Under the pieces are notes generated by a model, which saw only the letters and a program-made list of their open reading frames with translations, ran no database searches and was not told the DNA's origin. Of a DNA stretch of 40,108 nt, positions 18,505 through 27,435 are shown piece by piece. The position numbers were made by a program, and so were the translations under genes. The DNA is from Bacteroidota bacterium (lineage in GTDB: Bacteria > Bacteroidota > Bacteroidia > AKYH767-A > OLB10): contig JADKFA010000029.1 in the NCBI GenBank assembly GCA_016717725.1, positions 1-40,108 on the forward strand, in the 5' to 3' direction. Position 1 is the first letter of the stretch, and each line of letters begins with the position of its first letter.

Positions 18505-19881
18505 CTAATTTCTATTTCTAATAAATTCAATCAAACTATTCAACTCCATTTTTTGTTGATCACCCGTCTTCATGTCTTTTAACATTAACGTCGATGCGGC
18601 TCGTTCTTCCGATCCGGCCATCACTACAAATGGAATTTTACGTGCATCGGCATACGAAAATTGCTTTTTCATTTTCGCTGCATCGGGATACATCTCCGCA
18701 TTTATTCCAGCGGCTCTAACTTTATTCAGTAATTGCAATGAATAAGGAATATCATCTTCACCAAAATTGATGAATAACAAATCGAGCGAAGATTCTACAT
18801 TAGCTGGAAATAAATTCAATTCTTCCAACACATCACAAATTCGATCGGCGCCAAAGGAAATTCCGACGCCCGACATTCCAGGCAATCCAAAAATTCCAGT
18901 GAGATCATCATATCGTCCACCGCCACAAATACTCGAATTGAAAGTTGCTTTAGGCTCATTCGTTTTCACTTCGAAAATTGCACCGGTGTAATAATTCAAT
19001 CCACGGGCCAAAGTAATGTCCACTTTATACTCGATGTTCTTAAAAGTAAAAGGAGATGCATAATCCAATAAAGTTTCCAGCTCTGTAATTCCTTGTATTC
19101 CTACTTCAGATGATTGCAACAATTTCTTGAGCAAATCAATTTTTTCTTGATCGCTACCTTCGAATACTAACAATGGCTTCAACCCATCAATCGCTTTTTC
19201 CGAAACGCCTTTCGTGCGCATTTCCTCTGCCACTTTCTCAGGACCAATTTTGTCCAGCTTGTCGATGGCCACTGTAATGTCGATGATTTTTTCAGATTCA
19301 TTAAACACCTCCGCAATGCCACTTAATATTTTGCGATTATTAATCAACACTACAACATTCAATCCTAGCTTCGCAAACACATCATCGATCAATTGCAATA
19401 ATTCCAATTCACACAAAAGAGAGTTGGTACCAATCACATCAGCATCGCATTGAAAAAATTCACGGTAGCGACCTTTTTGGGGTCGATCGGCGCGCCATAC
19501 GGGTTGAATTTGATAGCGCTTAAATGGAAAAGTAATTTCATTTTGATGCATCACCACATAACGTGCAAATGGAACCGTTAAATCGTAGCGTAATGCTTTT
19601 TCGGATATAGATGACGTTAGTTTCTTACTATTCTTCAATGACAATTCATCCGCACTCACCTCCGATAAAAAATCTCCCGAATTCAAAATTTTAAAAATCA
19701 ACTTATCCCCTTCTTCGCCATATTTCCCCATCAACGTAGAAAGATTCTCCATTGATGGGGTTTCCAAGGGAAGATATCCAAATCGCTGAAAGGAAGACTT
19801 GATCGTATCAAAAAGGAAATTCCTTTTCAACATATCTTCAGGAGTAAAATCGCGCGTTCCTTTCGGGATGGATGGTTTCAT
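18505..19881 (-). CDS. hisS: Histidyl-tRNA synthetase
   Basis: 458 residues, a class II aminoacyl-tRNA synthetase that charges tRNA-His. It opens with PKGTRDFTPEDM. Motif 2 is PVWRADRPQKGRYREFFQCDADVIG-like around residues 115-140 and the histidine-specific RGLNYYTGAIFEV follows at about 290. CGGGRYDDL and motif 3 GVGISFGADRI come next, and the C-terminal anticodon-binding domain (LFINFGEDD to the end) completes the normal length. The frame is intact. It lies 6 bases after ettA and one base before hutH, so a translation factor, a charging enzyme and a histidine-degrading enzyme share one transcript. Confidence 0.97.
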   Translation of the reverse strand: MKPSIPKGTRDFTPEDMLKRNFLFDTIKSSFQRFGYLPLETPSMENLSTLMGKYGEEGDKLIFKILNSGDFLSEVSADELSLKNSKKLTSSISEKALRYDLTVPFARYVVMHQNEITFPFKRYQIQPVWRADRPQKGRYREFFQCDADVIGTNSLLCELELLQLIDDVFAKLGLNVVVLINNRKILSGIAEVFNESEKIIDITVAIDKLDKIGPEKVAEEMRTKGVSEKAIDGLKPLLVFEGSDQEKIDLLKKLLQSSEVGIQGITELETLLDYASPFTFKNIEYKVDITLARGLNYYTGAIFEVKTNEPKATFNSSICGGGRYDDLTGIFGLPGMSGVGISFGADRICDVLEELNLFPANVESSLDLLFINFGEDDIPYSLQLLNKVRAAGINAEMYPDAAKMKKQFSYADARKIPFVVMAGSEERAASTLMLKDMKTGDQQKMELNSLIEFIRNRN

Positions 19882-19887
19882 AACAAA

Positions 19888-21564
19888 TTAAACGGTCAAT
19901 TTCTTATATCTAAATCTTTTTGGTTCCACATTCCCCAAACGCTTTTTCTTCGCTTCTTCGTAATCGGTATAGCCACCTTCATAAAAATAAACTTGCGAGT
20001 CGCCCTCGAAAGCGAGAATATGTGTACACACTCTATCAAGGAACCATCGATCATGGGAAATAATTACTGCACAACCTGCATAGTTCTCCAATGCTTCTTC
20101 CAATGCACGCAATGTATTTAAATCAATATCATTGGTGGGCTCATCCAGCAACAACACATTCGATCCCGTCTTCAATGTCATGGCTAAATGCACACGATTT
20201 CTTTCACCTCCCGAAAGTACACCTACTTTCTTTCCTTGATCGGCACCATTAAAATTAAATTTTGAAATAAAGCTACGTGCATTCACCGATTTTCCACCAA
20301 TCATCATCGTTTCATTTCCACCAGATATCACTTCGTAAACAGTTTTCTCTGGAACCAAATCATCATGACTTTGATCCACATATCCAATCTGCACAGTATC
20401 ACCAATGGTGATGGTTCCGCTATCCGGTTTCTCTACACCCATGATCATTCTGAACAAAGTAGTTTTTCCAACACCATTAGGTCCAATGATACCTACAATG
20501 CCGGCTTGTGGTAAAGAGAAATTCAAATTCTCAATCAACAAACGATCACCAAATCCTTTATTCAAATTTTCTGCTTCGATTACCTTCGTTCCTAGACGTG
20601 GTCCTGGCGGAATAAAGATCTCCAGCTTTTCTTCTTTCTCTTTTGTTTCTTCATTCACCATTTTATCGTAAGCACCTAAACGTGCTTTCGACTTCGCATG
20701 ACGTGCTTTTGGCGACATCCTCACCCACTCCAACTCACGTTCCAATGTTTTACGACGTTTACTCTCAGTTTTCTCTTCCTGTCCTAAACGCTTTTGCTTT
20801 TGCTCCAACCAAGAGGTATAATTACCTTGCCATGGAATTCCTTCACCGCGATCCAATTCTAAAATCCATCCTGCAACATTATCGAGGAAATAACGGTCAT
20901 GGGTTACCGCAATTACAGTTCCTTTGTATTGTTGCAAATGATGCTCTAACCATTCTACGCTCTCAGCATCCAAGTGATTGGTAGGCTCATCTAACAACAA
21001 AATTTCTGGCTCTTGCAATAACAATCGGCAAAGTGCTAAACGTCGACGTTCTCCACCTGATAAAATTTTCACTGGTGTTTCTGGATCGGCGCAACGCAAT
21101 GCATCCATTGCCACTTCAATACGATTATCCAATTCCCAAGCGTTTGCAGCATCAATTTGATCCATCAACACGGCTTGGCGATCGATGAGTTTATTCATCG
21201 CATCATCGTCGAGAGGTTCCCCTAATTTATTGTTAACCTCATCGTACTCCTTCAAAATATCGACAATCGGTTGCACACCTTCCATCACAATTTCTCGGGC
21301 TGTTTTCGACTCATCCAGCTCCGGCTCCTGAGGCAAATAGCCTACATTATAGCCCGGAGAGAATACAACTTCACCCTGAAAAGACTTGTCTAAACCCGCG
21401 ATAATTCGGAGTAAACTTGATTTACCAGATCCATTCAATCCTAAAATTCCAATCTTAGCGCCGTAAAAAAAACTGAGGTAAATGTTCTTAAGTACTTGTT
21501 TTTGTGGGGGATATATTTTGCTCACCCCTACCATTGAGAAAATGATTTTGCGATCGTCAGACAT
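19888..21564 (-). CDS. ettA: Energy-dependent translational throttle protein EttA (ABC-F)
   Basis: 558 residues, the usual EttA length. A cytosolic ABC-F ATPase that binds the ribosomal E site and gates entry into elongation according to ATP/ADP state. Two nucleotide-binding domains are seen: Walker A GLNGSGKSS at 42-50, signature LSGGERRRLALCRLL and Walker B LLLDEPTNHLD; then GPNGVGKTTLF, LSGGERNRVHLAMTL and LLLDEPTNDID. Between them lies the charged linker (KQKRLGQEEKTESKRRKTLERELEWVRM, shown only in part here) that contacts tRNA, with EWVRMSPKARHAKSKAR typical of EttA rather than other ABC-F members. The arm region is short. First gene of the minus-strand run; a -7 box lies at 21624-21631. 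Confidence 0.95.
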   Translation of the reverse strand: MSDDRKIIFSMVGVSKIYPPQKQVLKNIYLSFFYGAKIGILGLNGSGKSSLLRIIAGLDKSFQGEVVFSPGYNVGYLPQEPELDESKTAREIVMEGVQPIVDILKEYDEVNNKLGEPLDDDAMNKLIDRQAVLMDQIDAANAWELDNRIEVAMDALRCADPETPVKILSGGERRRLALCRLLLQEPEILLLDEPTNHLDAESVEWLEHHLQQYKGTVIAVTHDRYFLDNVAGWILELDRGEGIPWQGNYTSWLEQKQKRLGQEEKTESKRRKTLERELEWVRMSPKARHAKSKARLGAYDKMVNEETKEKEEKLEIFIPPGPRLGTKVIEAENLNKGFGDRLLIENLNFSLPQAGIVGIIGPNGVGKTTLFRMIMGVEKPDSGTITIGDTVQIGYVDQSHDDLVPEKTVYEVISGGNETMMIGGKSVNARSFISKFNFNGADQGKKVGVLSGGERNRVHLAMTLKTGSNVLLLDEPTNDIDLNTLRALEEALENYAGCAVIISHDRWFLDRVCTHILAFEGDSQVYFYEGGYTDYEEAKKKRLGNVEPKRFRYKKLTV

Positions 21565-21623
21565 ATATAAGTAATTGATTAATGTAACTTTATACCTTCG
21601 TTCTCTGTAAAGAAGAAGGGAAG

Positions 21624-21631
21624 CAAAGGTA
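21624..21631 (-). promoter_or_regulatory. Bacteroidota -7 box for the ettA-hisS-hutH operon
   Basis: The minus strand reads TACCTTTG, a match to TAnnTTTG, about 60 bases before the ettA start in the divergent gap with the subtilase gene. No convincing TTG -33 element was found. Confidence 0.55.
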
Positions 21632-21677
21632 TCCCTTTCCGAGTTAAATGAAAAGTGAAACTACTAAATAAAAAATC

Positions 21678-23814
21678 ATGCGATTTCTATCCATCTTCCT
21701 CCTCTGTTTAATCACACAATCAGCGCTTTCGCAGCAAACGAAGGTAAGTTTCCGATTGATGGAATTAATGTCACAATCGGATAATTCGAATAAAATAATA
21801 TCCGTTTTGATCAAAGGTGATTTTTCTAAAATTGCTCCTGAAATTGAAAAAGTGGGAGGCCACGTAAAATTCCATTCAGGAAATATTTGTAGTGCTTCGA
21901 TAAACGCATCATCGCTTCGCAAACTTCAAGAAATAAAATCCATTGAAAGAATAGAAGAAGGACGCATTCAAGTACAGACATTGAATGATAAAATGCTTAT
22001 CAACAATCGCATTGATTTAATTCATCAAGGTGTATCCCCATTAATTCAAGGTTATGATGGAAGTAATGTCGTTGTTGGGATTATTGATACTGGAATTGAT
22101 TTCACTCATCCAGATTTCAAAGACAGCTTAGGACAATCCAGAATACTTTGGATTTGGGATCATATACTTGCCAATGCAGGAAACACACCTCAACCCTATA
22201 ATTACGGACAGGAATTTTCAAAATCTGATATAGATGCCGGCAATGCAAATGCTCATATCGATCAAACTGCTCATGGAACTCATGTTGCTGGAATAGCGGT
22301 AGCGAACGGAGACACTATGATAGCTTTTAAAGGAGCTGCTCCCAAGGCGGATATCATTGCAGTTTCACTTGAATTTTAATCAAGATGACGATAGTTGGTT
22401 AAGCAGTATTGCAGATGCGGTAAATTACATTTTCAACAAAGCAGATTCTTTAAACAAACCTTGCGTTATCAATATTAGTGCAGGCACTTACCTAGGATCG
22501 CATGATGGAAAAGATTTACAGGCAAATGCAATCGATAATTTAATTCAAGCAAAAGATGGAAGAATGGTTGTAGCTGCAGCAGGAAATGCTGGAAATTACC
22601 CGTTACATATTCAACATCAACTCAACAACGACAGCAGTTTTACATGGTATAAAAAAACATCAGGGAATCCAATCTTCATCGAATTTTGGGCTGATACCGC
22701 AGATTTAAATAACGTTCAATTCACGCTTGGCGCTGATCAATCGACTCCATACTTTGAAGATCGCGGTCAAAAATCTTGGAAAAACATTTCTAATTTTTTA
22801 GGAATATTAGGTGTTGATACCTTGAGGAGTTATACAGGAAATCAACTAGCCATTTACCAAACCTATGGACAACTTATTGGCAACAGATACAGCATGACTT
22901 ATGTAATTATTCCAGATTCCACCACCTATTTTTTCAGACTGATGAGCAAGGGAATTGGAAAATTTGACAGTTGGAGTTTTGAATTAGTTTCGAGTGGACT
23001 ACCGAGTGCTGCAATTTACCCTCCCATAGTAAACTATCAACTTCCCGACTTCAATCAAAATATATGCAGTTCATTTCAATGCAGTGACGTTGTACTTTGC
23101 GTTGGACAATATGTGAGCAGAAACAATTACATTGATGTTAATGGAAATCTACAAACACTGGCTATTACTGAAGGTGCATTGGGAGCTAGTTCGAGTCGAG
23201 GTCCAACACGAGATGGTCGAACAAAGCCAGATATTACCGCCACAGGAGAAGTGACTATGTCGGCATTAAAACTTTCGAGTGCAGCCTGGTTTTTAGCGAA
23301 TCAACCTTTCAAACTTGCACAAGGTGGTATGCACATTCGTGATGGAGGAACTTCTTCTGCCGCACCCGCAGTAGCTGGAAGCATCGCTCTTTACTTGCAG
23401 AAAAATCCAACTGCTACCTGGGTCGATATTCGCAACAGAGTATTACTTTGTTCAAAGTCTGACAATTTCACAGGAACAAATCTTCCCAACAACAATTGGG
23501 GACACGGGAAATTGGATGCATTCAATATGATGATTGGATGCAATGCTTTACCTGTGCAGGAAACGTCAAACAACAATTTCCTGATCTATCCTAATCCAGC
23601 AAACGAATACTTCACCATTCAATTGGGTGAAAATAGAAACGCAAAAACTGTTGAGCTTTACAACACACTTGGACAAAATGTTTACAGCATAAATGTTACT
23701 CGTAGCGATACTTCAATACTAATTCAATCTGAAAAGATCCAGAAGGGAATTTATGTGGTCATTGTTCGTTTTGAAAATCAAGAACCTTCTACTAAAACAA
23801 TTGTAATTGAATAA
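21678..23814 (+). CDS. Subtilisin-like (S8) serine protease with T9SS sorting domain (frameshifted)
   Basis: About 711 residues. Signal peptide FLSIFLLCLITQSALSQ, then an inhibitor-like prodomain (ISVLIKGDFSKIAPEIEKVG). The catalytic Asp is D137 in VVVGIIDTGIDFTHPDF, the His is H199 in TAHGTHVAGIAVANG, and the Ser is in DGGTSSAAPAVAGSIALYL. NISAGTYLG and VVAAAGNAGN match the substrate-binding and oxyanion regions. The end carries a type A sorting domain (FLIYPNPANEYFTIQL ... LYNTLGQNVYSI ... IQKGIYVVIV), so it is secreted by T9SS. The frame breaks at about 22371: removing one G gives VSLNFNQDDDSWLSS and joins the halves, so a base is probably extra. Divergent from ettA. Likely an extracellular nutrient protease. 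Confidence 0.9.
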
Positions 23815-23859
23815 TTAAATTGTTGGTTAAAAACGGGCTCAACTATTCAAGCGAATGAT

Positions 23860-23867
23860 TACTTTTG
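23860..23867 (+). promoter_or_regulatory. -7 box abutting the prenyltransferase start
   Basis: TACTTTTG matches TAnnTTTG and ends only 4 bases before the GTG start at 23872, implying a leaderless or nearly leaderless message, or a start further downstream. No -33 TTG is seen at normal spacing. Confidence 0.5.
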
Positions 23868-23871
23868 CCAT

Positions 23872-24753
23872 GTGCTTCAAAAAGTAAAACACTACCTCTC
23901 GCTTGTAAAATTTTCCCATACCATCTTCGCGCTACCTTTTGCTGCGATTGGATTCATCTTAGCTATTGTTCAATATCAACTTGAACTTCAAGGTGTACTT
24001 GCAATCAAAATTTTACTTTGCATGGTATTCGCTCGTTCAGCGGCAATGGCATTTAATAGGTGGACAGATAGAGACATTGATGCCCTAAATGCAAGAACGA
24101 AAATCAGAGAAATTCCAGCAGGAATTATCAAAGAAAACGAAGCTTTGGTATTTACAATTCTCAATTGCATTGCATTTGTAGTTACTACATGGTTTATTAA
24201 TCCACTTTGCTTTTATCTTTCCTTCGTTGCTCTAGCAATTATTCTCGGCTATTCACTTACAAAACGATTTACTGCACTTTGTCATTTTGTTTTAGGATTA
24301 GGATTGTCACTTGCCCCTTTAGGAGCTTGGATTGCGGTGAGTGGAAAATTTGACTACTTACCACTTTTATTTTCATTTGCCGTGCTTACATGGGTAAGTG
24401 GTTTTGATATTATTTATGCATTGCAAGATGAGCAATTCGACAAAGAGCATAATCTACATTCCATTCCCCAATATTTCGGAGGAAAAAAAGCACTTTCATT
24501 ATCTAGAAAACTTCACATGGCATCATCTCTTTTTATCCTTTCCGCAGGATTCAATGGAGGATTTGGCATAATTTATTTTATTGGATGGGCTTTTTTTACA
24601 GGCTTATTGATGTATCAACATCGACTAGTGAAACATGACGACTTAAGCAAAGTTAACTTGGCTTTTTTTACCACAAATGGTATAGCTAGCTTGGTATTTT
24701 CCATCTTCGTCGTTTCAGATGTGATTTTCAACTCTTCCTATTCCCTATTTTAA
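23872..24753 (+). CDS. UbiA-family prenyltransferase, MqnP-like (menaquinone biosynthesis)
   Basis: 293 residues, 7-9 membrane spans. An integral membrane enzyme that attaches a polyprenyl chain to an aromatic acid. The two Asp-rich motifs that bind Mg-pyrophosphate are NRWTDRDIDALNART (after the first spans) and SGFDIIYALQDEQFDKEH. The segments VKFSHTIFALPFAAIGF, ARSAAMAFNR, REIPAGII, LGYSLTKRFTALCHFVLGLGLSLAPLG and LHSIPQYFG fit the bacterial group once named UbiA_other, now linked to the futalosine menaquinone route (MqnP), which suits a Bacteroidota that makes menaquinone rather than ubiquinone. The start is GTG; an ATG two bases upstream is out of frame. mqn genes are not in the window, so the MqnP assignment is by sequence resemblance. 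Confidence 0.88.
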   Translation: MLQKVKHYLSLVKFSHTIFALPFAAIGFILAIVQYQLELQGVLAIKILLCMVFARSAAMAFNRWTDRDIDALNARTKIREIPAGIIKENEALVFTILNCIAFVVTTWFINPLCFYLSFVALAIILGYSLTKRFTALCHFVLGLGLSLAPLGAWIAVSGKFDYLPLLFSFAVLTWVSGFDIIYALQDEQFDKEHNLHSIPQYFGGKKALSLSRKLHMASSLFILSAGFNGGFGIIYFIGWAFFTGLLMYQHRLVKHDDLSKVNLAFFTTNGIASLVFSIFVVSDVIFNSSYSLF

Positions 24754-24771
24754 CTTCTACTTTTTTACATT

Positions 24772-24821
24772 CTGTCAAGTAAATACACAAAATTTAATGT
24801 CATATATGGTATTTACGACAG
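24772..24821. repeat. Bulged inverted repeat downstream of the prenyltransferase gene
   Basis: CTGTC-AA-GTAAATAC and GTATTTACGACAG form a 13-bp inverted repeat, perfect apart from a two-base AA bulge, with a 22-base loop. It lies about 20 bases after the prenyltransferase stop. There is no T-tract, so it is not a standard terminator; it may be an RNA-processing or protein-binding site. The rest of the 253-base gap up to 25007 shows only the -7 box at 24949. Confidence 0.55.
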
Positions 24822-24948
24822 GTAGGGTATTCTTGAAAATTATTGACTCATACTTAGACTTATTCTGATGGCATTTTAAAGTCCTGATTACCAATTGACA
24901 AATTGATCAATTCATGCTTTAAAATTCGCATATTAAGTTCGCTTTTTG

Positions 24949-24956
24949 TAATTTTG
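24949..24956 (+). promoter_or_regulatory. Bacteroidota -7 box upstream of the E1 dehydrogenase gene
   Basis: TAATTTTG matches TAnnTTTG, about 50 bases before the ATG at 25007. The -33 element is weak (TTC at 24925-24927). Confidence 0.5.
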
Positions 24957-25006
24957 CAATTATCTTTTCAATAGATTGTTTAAATTATTAACCGAAAAGA
25001 ATCAAT

Positions 25007-27421
25007 ATGCAGCATAAAACTTCGACTAAAGATTTATCTTTTGATGATTTCAAAAAACTCATCTTAAGCGATTATCAAATAGTTTGCGAAAGTCGACAAG
25101 CAAGTTTAATCGGCAGAAAAGAAGTACTTACTGGAAAAGCAAAATTCGGAATATTTGGAGACGGAAAAGAATTAGCACAAATTGCGATGGCTAAAGTTTT
25201 CAAAAACGGAGACTTTCGTTCTGGTTATTACAGAGATCAAACTTTTATGTTTGCTGCAAATCTTCTCTCTATGGAAGAATTTTTCGCTCAACTTTATGCT
25301 CATCCAGATGTAGCCGCTGATCCCTCTTCTGCAGGGAGATGCATGAATGGACACTACTCTACTCGATTGCTCAATGAAGATGGGTCGTGGAAAAATTTAA
25401 TGAATCACAAAAATTCATCGGCAGATATTTCGCCAACAGCTGGGCAAATGCCGCGTTTATTAGGTTTAGCTCTTGCATCCAAACTTTACAGAACAAGTCC
25501 CGATTTATCTGCTAAGATGTCGGGGTTTACACTTTCAGGAAATGAAGTTGCTTTTGGCACCATTGGTGATGCATCCACATCGGAAGGACTATTTTTTGAA
25601 ACCATTAATGCTGCAGGAGTATTACAGGTTCCAATGGCAATTAGTGTTTGGGATGATGGATATGGAATTTCTGTTCCTGCAAAATTCCAAACCACAAAGC
25701 AAAGTATTTCTGAAGTACTCAAAGGATTTGAACGTACTGATGACAAGGAGGGATTTGTAATTCTTACTGCAAAAGCTTGGGATTACACCGACCTCATTGA
25801 TACTTATGAAAAAGGTATTGCCATTTGTAGAGAACAACATGTTCCCGTGTTATTTCACATTCAAGAAGTAACTCAACCGCAAGGACACTCTACCAGTGGA
25901 TCACATGAACGTTACAAGAGTAAAGAGAGATTAGCTTGGGAAGATGAGTTTGATTGCATTAAAAAATTTCGTGAATGGTTATTAAAAAGTGCTATTACAA
26001 CAGAAGAAGAATTAAATACAATCGAGGTAGCTGCAAAAAAAGCAGCAAATGATGCTCGCAAAAAAGCGTGGGCTAATCTTTCTACTGGAATAAAAGCTGA
26101 GCTTGATGATGCTTCTATTCACATCGAAAAATTAGCTTTATCGAGTCCCAATAAAGTATTTATAGATGTTGCTCTAAATAAACTCAAACAAATATCTGAA
26201 CCCGAAAGAAAAGATATAGAATCGACGATAAAAAAAGTTTTGCGCTATGTGAAATCTGAAGATTCCGCTGAAAGAAATCAACTTTTAATATGGCTTCAGA
26301 ATTACAGAACTTTAAATACTGAACGTTACGATTCGCATTTGTACAGTCAAAGCAAGTGGAGTATACATCAAATAACTCCTAATCCTATTGTTTATGATTC
26401 CAACGCTCCTCTTGTTGACGGAAGAGAAGTTTTACAAGCAAATTGGGATGTGCAATTAGCAAAAAAACAAGAGGTCGTAATTTTTGGAGAGGATGTTGGA
26501 AATATTGGAGGCGTAAATCAAACCTACGCAGGACTACAAGCAAAGTATGGTGAGAATCGAATTTTTGATACAGGCATCCGTGAAGCAACAATCATCGGTC
26601 AAGGAATTGGACTTGCACTGAGAGGCTTTCGACCAATTGCTGAAATACAATATTTAGATTATTTAGCTTATGCTATTCAAGTGTTGACGGATGATCTTGC
26701 TTGTTTACATTATCGCACCAAGGGAGGACAAAAAGCACCTATGATCATTGCCACAAGAGGACATCGACTAGAAGGAGTATGGCATTCTGGATCACCCATG
26801 CAATTTATTTTAGGATCCATGAGGGGAATACATGTAGCGGTTCCAAGAAATATGACACAAGCTGCTGGATTTTATAATACACTTCTTGAAAGTGACGAAC
26901 CGGCTCTTGTTATTGAACCACTTAATGGGTACAGAAATAAAGAAAAAATGCCTTCTAATCTTGGAGAATTCCGAATTCCACTAGGCAAAGTTGAAACATT
27001 ACAAGAAGGAAAAGATGTGACACTAGTTACTTATGGTTCTTGTGTTCGAATTGCTCAGGATGCTATCAATTCACTTTCAGAAGCTGGAATTAGTGTTGAG
27101 TTAATCGACATTCAAACTTTATTACCGTTTGATTTAGATCATCAAATTGTAGCATCTTTGAAAAAAACAAACAAAATAGTTTTTCTTGATGAAGATGTAA
27201 GTGGCGGTGCTACTGCTTATATGATGCAACAAATACTAGAAGTACAAGGAGGTTATCATTTCTTAGATCAAAAGCCAATTACCATCTCTGCAAAAGACCA
27301 TCGACCTGCATACGGTTCCGATGGAGATTACTATTCAAAACCAAATGTAGAAGATGTATTTGATGTAATTTATGGCATGATGCATCGGTATGCACCACAA
27401 CAATTTCCAGCTATCTATTAA
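25007..27421 (+). CDS. 2-oxoacid dehydrogenase E1, fused alpha and beta subunits
   Basis: 804 residues, one polypeptide carrying both halves of the E1 component of a branched-chain 2-oxoacid or pyruvate dehydrogenase complex. It decarboxylates the 2-oxo acid with thiamine pyrophosphate and passes the acyl group to E2 lipoyl. The alpha half (about 1-340) has the TPP motif GDASTSEGLFFETIN with WDDGYG (about 187-220) and HYSTR/SSADISPTAGQMPR upstream. A charged linker of about 110 residues (340-450) follows. The beta half (about 450-804) shows EVVIFGEDVGNIGGVNQTY, FDTGIREATIIGQGIGLAL, AEIQYLDYLAYA, GSPMQFILGSMRGIHVAVP and LIDIQTLLPFD. Resemblance to 2-oxoisovalerate E1 is closest, but substrate cannot be fixed by eye. 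murQ follows 14 bases downstream. Confidence 0.9.
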   Translation: MQHKTSTKDLSFDDFKKLILSDYQIVCESRQASLIGRKEVLTGKAKFGIFGDGKELAQIAMAKVFKNGDFRSGYYRDQTFMFAANLLSMEEFFAQLYAHPDVAADPSSAGRCMNGHYSTRLLNEDGSWKNLMNHKNSSADISPTAGQMPRLLGLALASKLYRTSPDLSAKMSGFTLSGNEVAFGTIGDASTSEGLFFETINAAGVLQVPMAISVWDDGYGISVPAKFQTTKQSISEVLKGFERTDDKEGFVILTAKAWDYTDLIDTYEKGIAICREQHVPVLFHIQEVTQPQGHSTSGSHERYKSKERLAWEDEFDCIKKFREWLLKSAITTEEELNTIEVAAKKAANDARKKAWANLSTGIKAELDDASIHIEKLALSSPNKVFIDVALNKLKQISEPERKDIESTIKKVLRYVKSEDSAERNQLLIWLQNYRTLNTERYDSHLYSQSKWSIHQITPNPIVYDSNAPLVDGREVLQANWDVQLAKKQEVVIFGEDVGNIGGVNQTYAGLQAKYGENRIFDTGIREATIIGQGIGLALRGFRPIAEIQYLDYLAYAIQVLTDDLACLHYRTKGGQKAPMIIATRGHRLEGVWHSGSPMQFILGSMRGIHVAVPRNMTQAAGFYNTLLESDEPALVIEPLNGYRNKEKMPSNLGEFRIPLGKVETLQEGKDVTLVTYGSCVRIAQDAINSLSEAGISVELIDIQTLLPFDLDHQIVASLKKTNKIVFLDEDVSGGATAYMMQQILEVQGGYHFLDQKPITISAKDHRPAYGSDGDYYSKPNVEDVFDVIYGMMHRYAPQQFPAIY

Positions 27422-27435
27422 TTGTTAAATTCAGC

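Noticed and set aside
18504..18530. Upstream in-frame ATG for hutH
   Set aside because: Lies inside hisS; the ATG at 18503 one base after the hisS stop matches the usual HutH N-terminus.
24797..24868. 23-codon ORF (ATG) within the 24754-25006 gap
   Set aside because: Overlaps the inverted repeat, no coding signal or start context; most likely chance.
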